From the NCBI RefSeq assembly GCF_035967765.1, contig NZ_JAYWIT010000009.1: DNA of 64,000 nt; one strand, written 5' to 3'. Positions 56,152-63,190 of the stretch are shown here, piece by piece. Made by a program: the position numbers and the translations under genes. This DNA comes from Conexibacter stalactiti. Lineage in GTDB: Bacteria > Actinomycetota > Thermoleophilia > Solirubrobacterales > Solirubrobacteraceae. The stretch's first letter is position 1, and each line of letters begins with the position of its first letter. The notes below the pieces were generated by a model. It worked only from the letters and a program-made list of their open reading frames with translations, was not told where the DNA came from and made no database searches.

Positions 56152-58377
56152 TCAGCCATTGGACGTGCCCTTCGCGCGACGCGGCGCCGCGACCGTCAGC
56201 TGCTGCTGTCTGACCAGGCCGCCGGCGCGCACCTCGACGCGCACCGTCAGCCGGCGCGCGCGTGTCAGCTGGCCGCGCGCCCGCTTGCTCAGCGTCAGGC
56301 GCACGGTCGTGCTGCCGGCCCGTCTCAGCGTGACCGTCTTCGAGCCCGCCGCGACCCAGCGGCCGCCGCTGCGCACGCGCAGTGTCGCGGCGATCTTCGT
56401 GGCGCGGTTGGCGTCGACGCGCAGCGCGAGCGTGCCGCGCTTGCCGAGGCGCGCTCGCGCCTCTCTGTCGGCCTTCGCGACGATCAGCTCGAACGGCACC
56501 GGATCGGCCGGCGCGATCGGATCGGCGGCGTTGCCGTCGCTCGGGTCGGTGACGCTTCCGGCCTCTCTGTCGACGGGCCGCGGCGCCGGATCGCCCTGGC
56601 AGCCGGCGGCCGGGCAGGTGCGATCTCTCTGCGGCGGCACGCGCGACGGCAGGCCGCCGCCGACGCGGGCGTCGTAGACGTCGAGCAGCGTGTCGGTGTC
56701 CTCCGGCACGAGCTGCTCGCGCGTGTAGAAGAAGACGTCGTCGCCGCTGTCGCTCGCATCGCCGAGATAGGAGTCGGCCGGCGATCTGCCGGTGGAGATC
56801 AGCGACAGCTCGCCCTCCTCCCACTGGTACACGTCGAGTCTGCCGTTCTGGTCCTCGGGCACGAGCGCCGAGATCGTCTCGAACCAGACACGTCTGCCGT
56901 CGTCGGAGATCCCCTGCATCCGCCGGTTGGGGTAGATCTTCGCGATCCCCTCGTTGATCGATCCGGCGCTGGAGTCGACGAGGTCCGCTCTGCCGTCGGG
57001 CAGGCAGCTCAGGCATCTGACCTGGCCCGCCCCGGCGGGGTCGTAGAGGAAGACGCGCCATCTCGACGCGTTGATGTTCGCGCCCGTCATCGGGTAGCCG
57101 GGCAGCGTGGCGGGGGTGTGGAAGACGAGCCGGCCGCCGGGGCTCACGAACGAGCTCATTCTCTCCGGTCTCTCCGACTGGGCGGTTCTCACCGAGCTGA
57201 TCCACCTGACCGTCCCCGCGCGCCAGACGTACAGCGACCGGCCCGTCGGCGCGACGGGCGCGCTGTTGGTCAGCTGCAGCGCGTTGAGGTAGACGGTCTC
57301 GCCGTCGTCGGAGAGGCCGACGACCGCGGTGATCGCCGCCGCGTGCCCGGCCGTCGCCGTGAGGTTGGTCAGTCTCTGCGTCTCGACGTCGAACAGGTAC
57401 GCGTCGTTGGCGGGTGCGCCCGGGGTCAGTCTGCCGCTGCTGATGAACGCGACCTTGCTGCCGTCCGGCGTCGCGTAGACGGTCGACGCTCTCCCCGCAA
57501 CCCCTCTGTCGACCTCGCTGTTCTCGTACGGTCTGGAGACGCGGATCGTCTGCTGCCCGTCGATGCGGACGTACAGCTCGCCCGTCCCGCGGTCGAGGAA
57601 GAAGATGCGCGACCCGTCGGCCGACACGGGCCGCTGGAACGCGCGTCCCGCGCCGCTCGTCCCGGCGGCGGGAACGCTTCCGTCGGGGAGGATCCCGGCG
57701 AGCCGCACGACGCCGTCGACCGACTCGTAGAGGTTGATGACCCCGGCCTGCGCGTCCGGCGTCAGCTGGAGGTCGGACTCGAACGCGATGTGCCGCCCGT
57801 CGTCGGAGAGGCCGGGGACGTCGGGCGTGTCAAAGCTGGAGTAGGGCACCGACCCCGGGGCCAGCAGCGAGAAGCCGCCGTCGAGATCGCGTGCGAAGAG
57901 GTTGTGCTTGCCGGCGATCGCGCCGGGCCGCTCGGGCTGGGTGGAGGAGCCGACGACGGTCCGGAGGTCCGGGGTCTCGGCGATCACGCTGCCCTGCCCG
58001 AAGCCGACGAGGTACGGCACGCCGGGCTGGAGTCTCGGCAGCACGCCGCTGCTCGTCCAACCGGCCGGGGTCCGCTTCGCCTGCAGCAGGGCGGTGCCGA
58101 GCGTCGAGGAGCTGCCACCCTCGATGCCGCCGTAGAGCCCGTAGTCGATCCGCTCTCCGTCGGACCCTCCGACCATCCAGCCGCCGAACGTCCACGCCGT
58201 GATGTCGAAGCCGCCCTTCTCGATCGGCGTGACCATCTCGTAGGCGCGACCGTTCGGCAGCCCCTCGGCGCCGGCGGCCGCCGGCAACCCGGATGCGAGC
58301 GTCCCTGCACAGGCGGTCGCCGCGAGCGCCGTCGCGAGCCTGCCGCGACGTCCCCGGTTGGCGTTGCTCTTCCTCAT
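56152..58377 (-). CDS. Exported PD40/WD40-like beta-propeller protein
   Basis: 741 residues; ATG at 58377 with GGAGAGG just upstream. Signal peptide (LATALAATACAGTLASGLP). The mature protein starts GLPNGRAYEMVTPIEKGGFD, a start I associate with a large exported family in this order. PD40-type blades follow: VPGLSDDGRHIAFESD, RPVSADGSRIFFLD, VYATPDGSKVAFIS, VVGLSDDGETVYLNA, SFVSPGGRLVFHT, MQGISDDGRRVWFET. An Arg/Lys-rich C-terminal beta-domain ends the chain. Such propellers bind ligands or partners in the wall. A strong promoter with a palindrome lies upstream. Confidence 0.85.
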   Translation of the reverse strand: MRKSNANRGRRGRLATALAATACAGTLASGLPAAAGAEGLPNGRAYEMVTPIEKGGFDITAWTFGGWMVGGSDGERIDYGLYGGIEGGSSSTLGTALLQAKRTPAGWTSSGVLPRLQPGVPYLVGFGQGSVIAETPDLRTVVGSSTQPERPGAIAGKHNLFARDLDGGFSLLAPGSVPYSSFDTPDVPGLSDDGRHIAFESDLQLTPDAQAGVINLYESVDGVVRLAGILPDGSVPAAGTSGAGRAFQRPVSADGSRIFFLDRGTGELYVRIDGQQTIRVSRPYENSEVDRGVAGRASTVYATPDGSKVAFISSGRLTPGAPANDAYLFDVETQRLTNLTATAGHAAAITAVVGLSDDGETVYLNALQLTNSAPVAPTGRSLYVWRAGTVRWISSVRTAQSERPERMSSFVSPGGRLVFHTPATLPGYPMTGANINASRWRVFLYDPAGAGQVRCLSCLPDGRADLVDSSAGSINEGIAKIYPNRRMQGISDDGRRVWFETISALVPEDQNGRLDVYQWEEGELSLISTGRSPADSYLGDASDSGDDVFFYTREQLVPEDTDTLLDVYDARVGGGLPSRVPPQRDRTCPAAGCQGDPAPRPVDREAGSVTDPSDGNAADPIAPADPVPFELIVAKADREARARLGKRGTLALRVDANRATKIAATLRVRSGGRWVAAGSKTVTLRRAGSTTVRLTLSKRARGQLTRARRLTVRVEVRAGGLVRQQQLTVAAPRRAKGTSNG

Positions 58378-58400
58378 GCCTCTCCTCGGTCCGTGCCCTC

Positions 58401-58464
58401 GTGCGAACGCCAGCGTTCGCACCGAGCGCGCCGAACCATAGAACGTTGAGTTTTTGGTTGTCAA
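58401..58464 (-). promoter_or_regulatory. Promoter with perfect operator-like palindrome
   Basis: Minus strand: TTGACA (58464-58459), 18-base spacer, TATGGT (58440-58435), a near-consensus sigma-70 promoter. Just downstream of the expected start of transcription lies a perfect inverted repeat GTGCGAACGC / GCGTTCGCAC (58401-58422, 2-base centre), 23 bases before the start codon. This fits a repressor site or a 5'-UTR hairpin. Two GAACGTyrAG-like repeats on the plus strand (58441, 58497) also fall in this gap. The remainder of 58465-58678 shows no gene. Confidence 0.65.
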
Positions 58465-58678
58465 ACTGCTAGCTGGAGCAGTACGACAAACCGAAGAACG
58501 TCAGTTTCTGTACCGGCAAGCGAACACGGACGCTTCGCTGGAGCGCCGGTGCAGCTCGGTGTCACGGACGCGCCAGTCTGACAGCGCCGGCTGCGAACCG
58601 TGCTCATTCAGGACCGTACTTGACCTGAATCACCGAGAGACTGTCGTCGACACCGCATCGGAGAGAGGACGCAGACCC

Positions 58679-59047
58679 ATGGATTGGAAGCTCGAGCTCA
58701 TCACGCTCCCCGTCAGCGACGTCGACCGCGCGAAGGAGTTCTACGTGCGGATCGGCTTCAACGCCGACCACGACCACGCGGTCAGCGACGAGATCCGCTT
58801 CGTGCAGCTGACGCCGCCCGGCTCGGCCTGCTCGATCGCCGTCGGCAACGGGCTGACCGACGCCGCCCCCGGCTCGGTCAGAGGGATGCAGATCGTCGTC
58901 GCCGACGCCGACGCCGCCCGTGCCGAGCTGGTCGAGCGCGGGGTGGAGGCCAGCGACGTGCAGGAGTTTCCGTGGGGCCGGTTCGTCTTCTTCAGCGATC
59001 CCGACGGGAACGCCTGGGCGCTGCAGCAGCTGGTCCGGCAGGGTTAG
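58679..59047 (+). CDS. VOC-family (glyoxalase/bleomycin-resistance-like) protein
   Basis: 122 residues. The fold is the paired beta-alpha-beta-beta-beta unit: LELITLPVSDVDRAKEFYVR at the start, IRFVQLTPPGSACSI in the middle, and DVQEFPWGRFVFFSDPDGNA near the end. The SDPDGN motif and the terminal Glu/His region are typical. The metal ligands are incomplete by eye, so the enzyme type is unclear. GGAGAGAGG lies upstream of the ATG at 58679. Single gene with a strong terminator after it. Confidence 0.88.
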   Translation: MDWKLELITLPVSDVDRAKEFYVRIGFNADHDHAVSDEIRFVQLTPPGSACSIAVGNGLTDAAPGSVRGMQIVVADADAARAELVERGVEASDVQEFPWGRFVFFSDPDGNAWALQQLVRQG

Positions 59048-59056
59048 GCGCCGATC

Positions 59057-59081
59057 GGGCCGCGCGCTCGGCGCGCGGCCC
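59057..59081 (+). terminator. Strong GC hairpin after VOC gene
   Basis: Perfect 11-bp stem GGGCCGCGCGC / GCGCGCGGCCC with loop TCG, ten bases after the stop codon. No T-run, as is usual for high-GC actinobacteria. Confidence 0.65.
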
Positions 59082-59183
59082 CGCCGCGGAAGCCGGGGCC
59101 GCTTGACTTCAAGCAGGGTTGAACCTTCATGATCGGCGCGGGCCGAACGGCGTTCGGCGAGATCAGCGACGACAGGAGACGCC

Positions 59184-59552
59184 TTGACCCCCGCTGCCGA
59201 CACCGGCTTCTACTCGTTCATCGACTACACCGTCGACGGTCCGCAGACGCAGCGCGAGCTGATCGAGGCCTTTGCCGAGATCCAAGAGCAGCGCGTCCGC
59301 AGCCACCCCGGTTATCGCTCGGCACGCTTCTTCGCCAGCACCGACGGCACCCGCGTCTACAACGTCGTCTCGTGGGCGAGCGAGGCCGACTACCTGCGCT
59401 TCGACGAGACCGACGACCGCGAGCAGCGGCAGGCCGCGATCCAGCGTGCGCTCGACGGCCTCTCGGGCCATGCGGAGCCGCGGATGACCGGCGCTCCCCG
59501 CTACCGGCTGCTGCGCGAAGTCGGTCCACTCCCGCCGGCCGGCGCTCGGTAG
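59184..59552 (+). CDS. Antibiotic-biosynthesis-monooxygenase-like (ABM) small protein
   Basis: 122 residues. TTG start with AGGAG 5 bases upstream. Ferredoxin-like ABM pattern: FYSFIDYTVDGPQTQRELIE, HPGYRSARFFASTDGTRV, YNVVSWASEADYLRFD. Members act as cofactor-free monooxygenases or polyketide-tailoring enzymes, and many have unknown roles. Convergent with the TetR gene, separated by a hairpin. Confidence 0.8.
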   Translation: MTPAADTGFYSFIDYTVDGPQTQRELIEAFAEIQEQRVRSHPGYRSARFFASTDGTRVYNVVSWASEADYLRFDETDDREQRQAAIQRALDGLSGHAEPRMTGAPRYRLLREVGPLPPAGAR

Positions 59553-59562
59553 CCGCGCGAGT

Positions 59563-59581
59563 CGCCCGGCCCGGCCGGGCG
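59563..59581. terminator. Bidirectional hairpin between ABM and TetR genes
   Basis: Perfect 8-bp stem CGCCCGGC / GCCGGGCG with loop CCG, in the 31-bp convergent gap. Confidence 0.6.
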
Positions 59582-59583
59582 CC

Positions 59584-60138
59584 TCACTCCGGCAGCAGCA
59601 GCGCGCTCAGCTCGCGCGCGAAGGCGCGGCGCTCGCGGCCTGCCAGCAGCGTCTCATCGGCCGTCACGAGCTGGGCGAGCCCGACGTAGGCGGCATAGGC
59701 CGCGAGCGCGCGCCGGCGCGCCGCCGCGGGCGCCACGCCGGCGTCGCGATAGGCCGCGGCCAGGAACGCGACGCGCCGGCCGCGCGAGCGGTTCAGCACG
59801 GCGGCGACGGCCGGCTCGCTCGCCTGCGCCTCGAGCAGGCGGATGAAGAGAGACGGCGGCTTCGAGGTCGCCGCGTCGATCAGCAGCCGCAGCCGTTCGC
59901 GCGGGTCTGGGACCGCCGCGAGCGCGTCGAGGACGGCGTCGGAGTGGTCGCGCTCCCAGCGTTCGAGCGTCGCCTCCAGCAGCTCGTCGCGACTGGAGAA
60001 GTGCCAGTAGAAGCTCCCGCGCGTGACGCCGAGCGACTTCGCGATCGCGGCGGCGCTGACCGCCGCCACGCCGCCCTGCTCCAGCGCCGCGAGGCCGGCG
60101 CGGACCCAGGCGTCGCGATCGAGGCGGTCGGGCGTCAT
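59584..60138 (-). CDS. TetR-family transcriptional repressor
   Basis: 184 residues. N-terminal HTH: AWVRAGLAALEQGGVAAVSA then AIAKSLGVTRGSFYWHFSSR, the classic TetR motif ending in FYWHF. The C-terminal ligand domain is Ala/Leu-rich and helical. It is divergent from the MBL-fold gene with a 50-bp gap holding inverted repeats, so it probably represses that gene and itself. The ligand is unknown. Confidence 0.92.
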   Translation of the reverse strand: MTPDRLDRDAWVRAGLAALEQGGVAAVSAAAIAKSLGVTRGSFYWHFSSRDELLEATLERWERDHSDAVLDALAAVPDPRERLRLLIDAATSKPPSLFIRLLEAQASEPAVAAVLNRSRGRRVAFLAAAYRDAGVAPAAARRRALAAYAAYVGLAQLVTADETLLAGRERRAFARELSALLLPE

Positions 60139-60147
60139 CGAGAATCA

Positions 60148-60192
60148 CCATACAGGGGTGTTTGGCATCGTGTACCGTACATCCCTGTATGG
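60148..60192. promoter_or_regulatory. Divergent promoter region with TetR operators
   Basis: CCATACAGGG (60148-60157) and CCCTGTATGG (60183-60192) form a perfect 10-bp inverted repeat, and between them TGTAC-C-GTACA (60171-60181) is a second palindrome. The right arm overlaps the ATG of the MBL gene. Placement between a TetR gene and its divergent neighbour makes an operator role likely. Confidence 0.65.
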
Positions 60193-60854
60193 AACAGATC
60201 GCCGAAGGACTCCACCTGCTCCGCGGCACGCCCCGCCATGCCGTCAACGTCTACCTCGCCGACGGTCACGTCGTCGATGCCGGCACCCGCTGGGCCGCGC
60301 GGCGGATCGTGCGCCAGGTCAGCGACCAGCAGCTCGCCGGCCACCTCATCACCCACGCGCACGCCGACCATCAGGGCGCGAGCGCCGCGCTCGCGCGCGA
60401 GCTGGGCCTGCCGGTGCTCGTCGGCCACCGCGACGCCGACGCGATCGCGAGCGGGCAGCTGCGCGACCGCGCGCCGGTCAACCCGATCACGCGGCTGCAG
60501 CTGCGCACGTGGGCCGGTGGCGCCACCCCGGTCGCGCGGCGCCTGCACGAGGGCGACCGCGTCGGCTCCTTCGTCGTGCTCGAGACGCCCGGTCATTCGC
60601 CCGGCCTGATCTCGCTCTGGCGCGAGTCCGACCGCACGCTGCTGGCGGCCGACGTGCTGTTCGGGCAGCACCCCGTCACCGGCCGCCCCTGCCTCCACGA
60701 GCCGCCGGCCATCTTCACGCTCGACCCCGCGCTCAACCGCGAGCAGATCCGCCGCCTCGCCGAGCTGCGCCCCGCCGTCGTGACCTTCGGCCACGGGCCG
60801 CCGTGGCGCGATCCCGAGGGGCTGCAGCGGTTCGCCGCTTCGCTGCCGAGCTGA
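60189..60854 (+). CDS. MBL-fold metallo-hydrolase
   Basis: 221 residues. The metal motif is THAHADHQG (HxHxDH, about 58-66), followed by LETPGHSPGLISLW (third His, about 138), LLAADVLFG (bridging Asp), and TFGHGPPW (last His). These are the ligands of a two-zinc lactamase-fold hydrolase of the glyoxalase II or lactonase-like type. Substrate unknown. The ATG at 60189 lies inside the right arm of the operator; an upstream in-frame start would also cross it. Controlled most likely by the divergent TetR protein. Confidence 0.9.
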   Translation: MEQIAEGLHLLRGTPRHAVNVYLADGHVVDAGTRWAARRIVRQVSDQQLAGHLITHAHADHQGASAALARELGLPVLVGHRDADAIASGQLRDRAPVNPITRLQLRTWAGGATPVARRLHEGDRVGSFVVLETPGHSPGLISLWRESDRTLLAADVLFGQHPVTGRPCLHEPPAIFTLDPALNREQIRRLAELRPAVVTFGHGPPWRDPEGLQRFAASLPS

Positions 60855-61052
60855 CGACGAGCGACGCGTCGCGAAGGCCGCCGGCGGCAGGCACGCCAGC
60901 CGCCTTGCGACCATTCGATCGATGAGGCATCATCCGGACGCGACGGCATAAGACGCCGTCGGCGTGCTGCGACAAAACACCGTGGTCCGATCGTCGTCTC
61001 ACCAACGGGGACGACTCCAGCAAGCTTGTCCGGACAGCGGAGGTCGATCAAC

Positions 61053-61577
61053 GTGAAGGTGTCGGTTGTCGTAGGGAATCCCAAGCCGCGTTCGCGCACG
61101 CTCGCGCTCGCCGAGGCCGTCGCGGCGCGTGTCGCCGACGCCACCGGTGCGACGGTGGAGCCGACGGTCGACCTGTGCGACCACGCGGACGACCTCTTCA
61201 AGTGGCCGCACGAAGGACTTGCGGCGCTCAACGACGCGGTCGCCGCGAGCGACTTCGCCGTCTTCGCCTCGCCGACCTACAAGGCCGCGTACACGGGCCT
61301 GCTGAAGGCGTTCCTCGACCGCTACCCGAGCAACGGGCTGGCGGGCGTGACCGCGGTCCCGGTGATGACGGGCGGCTCCGAGGCGCACACGATGGCGGTC
61401 GACACCGCGCTGCGCCCCGTGCTCGTCGAGCTGGGCGCGTCGGTGCCGACGCGCGGGCTGTTCCTCCCGATGACGCTGATGGACGAGCGCGACGCGCTGA
61501 TCGACAGATGGGCGCAGGACAACCTGCCGCCGCGGAGCCGGCTGGGGCTGGGGTCCCGCAGCGAGGCGCAGCGATGA
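61053..61577 (+). CDS. NADPH-dependent FMN reductase family protein
   Basis: 174 residues. GTG at 61053 with GGAGG 9 bases upstream; an upstream TTG at 61026 has no such site. The flavodoxin-like start VSVVVGNPKPRSRTLALAEA (phosphate loop), then FAVFASPTYKAAYTGLLKAF and the dimer/FMN loop VPVMTGGSEAH fit SsuE/YwqN-type FMN reductases. These supply reduced flavin to a monooxygenase. The stop overlaps the ATG of a second flavin protein, so they form a two-component pair. Confidence 0.88.
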   Translation: MKVSVVVGNPKPRSRTLALAEAVAARVADATGATVEPTVDLCDHADDLFKWPHEGLAALNDAVAASDFAVFASPTYKAAYTGLLKAFLDRYPSNGLAGVTAVPVMTGGSEAHTMAVDTALRPVLVELGASVPTRGLFLPMTLMDERDALIDRWAQDNLPPRSRLGLGSRSEAQR

Positions 61578-62110
61578 CGGCTGACGCCCGCACGCCCGCG
61601 CGCGAGGTCGTCGCGATCGACCCCGGGCACTTCCGCAACGTGCTCGCCCACCTGCCGACCGGCGTCACGGTGATCGCCGCGCACGGCAGCGACGGCCCGG
61701 TCGGGATGGCGGCCAACTCCGTCACGTCGGTCTCGCTCGATCCGCCGCTGATCCTCTTCTGCCCCGCGAAGACGTCGGCGACGTGGCCGAAGATCCGCGC
61801 GGCCGAGACGTTCTGCGTCAGCGTGATGGCTGGGCACCACGAGGAGCTGACGCGGCGCTTCGCCTCCAAGGAGGCCGACCGCTTCGCCGGGCTGGAGCTG
61901 CAGGAGCGGTCGACCGGTCCCGCGCCCGCCGACGCGGTCGCCTGGATCGAGTGCCGCCTGCACGACGAGCACGAGGCGGGCGACCACACGATCGTCGTCG
62001 CGCAGGTGCTCGCGATCGAGGCGACCTCGGCCGCCGATCTCGAGCCGCTCGTCTTCTTCCGCGGCCGCTACGGCTCGTTCCGGCAGCCGGACGACCTGCC
62101 CGCCGCCTGA
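61574..62110 (+). CDS. Flavin reductase-like (DIM6/NTAB) protein
   Basis: 178 residues. FRNVLAHLPTGVTVIAAHG, VGMAANSVTSVSLDPPLILF, FCVSVMAGHHEELTRRFAS and VFFRGRYGSF match the flavin-reductase domain (split-barrel FMN binding). Such proteins reduce FMN or FAD with NAD(P)H for a partner oxygenase. Having two different flavin reductases in one operon is odd, because each normally serves a monooxygenase, and none is adjacent. The substrate pathway is unknown. Confidence 0.9.
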   Translation: MTADARTPAREVVAIDPGHFRNVLAHLPTGVTVIAAHGSDGPVGMAANSVTSVSLDPPLILFCPAKTSATWPKIRAAETFCVSVMAGHHEELTRRFASKEADRFAGLELQERSTGPAPADAVAWIECRLHDEHEAGDHTIVVAQVLAIEATSAADLEPLVFFRGRYGSFRQPDDLPAA

Positions 62111-62157
62111 GGTTCCGGTGCCGGCCGCCGCAGCGGCCGCCCTCGCCGATTTAGAAC

Positions 62158-62167
62158 ACCGTACGGT
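62158..62167. promoter_or_regulatory. Palindrome ACCGTACGGT upstream of the RTX gene
   Basis: Perfect 10-base palindrome 39 bases before the start of the RTX-repeat gene in a locally AT-richer patch, with a further AGTACGG copy next to it. Possible operator; weak evidence. Confidence 0.3.
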
Positions 62168-62206
62168 AAAGTACGGCGTCCTCGAACCCTGCGGAAAGGA
62201 CGCCGT

Positions 62207-63190
62207 ATGCGCCGTTCGCTGCTCCCCCTCCTCACGACGGCGGTCGCCGTCCTCCTGCTCGCGCCGGCCGCGGCGTCGGCAGACGTCACGCAGAGACTGC
62301 CGCGCTGCACGATCAGCGGAACCGCCGCTGCCGACACGCTGCGCGGAACGCCGAAGGCCGACGTGATCTGCGGCCTCGGCGGCGCCGACGTCATCTCGGG
62401 CCTCGGCGGTGACGACGAGATCTACGCCGGCGGCGGCGACGACCGCGTCGATGGCGGCCCCGGCGACGACGAGATCTACGGCAGCGCGGGCGACGACCGC
62501 CTGACCGGCGGCGCCGGCGACGACGTGCTGCAGGGCGAGACCGGCGACGATCAGCTGACCGGCGGCGCGGGCGACGACCGCCTCTACGGCGAGGGCGGCG
62601 CCGACCGCCTCTTCGGCGGACCGGGCGACGACGGGCTGTGGGCCGCGCTCGGCGACGACACGCTCGACGGCGGCCCCGGCAGAAACTTCCTCTCCGGCGG
62701 CCCTGGCAAGAACGCCGGCGTCGCCGATCCGGGCGCGCCCGACTGCCCGCGGCTCGGCAACGACGGCCTCTGCCGCTTCCACATGCACTTCGACGCCTCC
62801 GTCTGCGCGGGCTTCGGCGCATCGCAGGGCATGGTCCCGCCGTGCGTCGGCAAGACGCCGTACGCGCCGGTCGGCTGGGCCGTCTACTTCACCGACTTCC
62901 CGGGCCTCTACGCGCAGTTCTCGTGGGTGACCACGCGCGCGCCGGCACGCATCATCGGCTTCCGCAACTTCCCGCCGATCGGCTTCCTCGACGGGACGCT
63001 GCCGGCCAGCAATTCCGCCAACCTCTCCGTCGAGTCGGCGTGGACGCTGGCCAACCCGACCCGCCTGCGGACGCTCGACCGGCCGGGCGTGCCGGCCGGC
63101 CGGCCCGGCGGTCCGCTCTACCTCAACTTCGTCAACGGCCGCATAGGCGCCGACGCCTACATCGACGGCTACCTGACCGCGGTCGGCTGA
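62207..63190 (+). CDS. Secreted RTX-repeat calcium-binding protein
   Basis: 327 residues. Signal peptide (LLPLLTTAVAVLLLAPAAASA). From about 48 to 165 lie ten or more RTX nonapeptides (GGxGDDxx: GLGGDDEIYAGGGDDRVDGG, GSAGDDRLTGGAGDDVLQGE), which form a calcium-loaded parallel beta-roll. The C-terminal domain (about 180-327) is different, beta-rich, with Cys at about 180, 188, 203 and 219, and has no recognised family. RTX proteins usually leave by type I secretion in Gram-negatives; here a Sec signal is present instead. A frameshifted relative is at 36645. The end overlaps the convergent gene by 22 bases. Confidence 0.88.
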   Translation: MRRSLLPLLTTAVAVLLLAPAAASADVTQRLPRCTISGTAAADTLRGTPKADVICGLGGADVISGLGGDDEIYAGGGDDRVDGGPGDDEIYGSAGDDRLTGGAGDDVLQGETGDDQLTGGAGDDRLYGEGGADRLFGGPGDDGLWAALGDDTLDGGPGRNFLSGGPGKNAGVADPGAPDCPRLGNDGLCRFHMHFDASVCAGFGASQGMVPPCVGKTPYAPVGWAVYFTDFPGLYAQFSWVTTRAPARIIGFRNFPPIGFLDGTLPASNSANLSVESAWTLANPTRLRTLDRPGVPAGRPGGPLYLNFVNGRIGADAYIDGYLTAVG

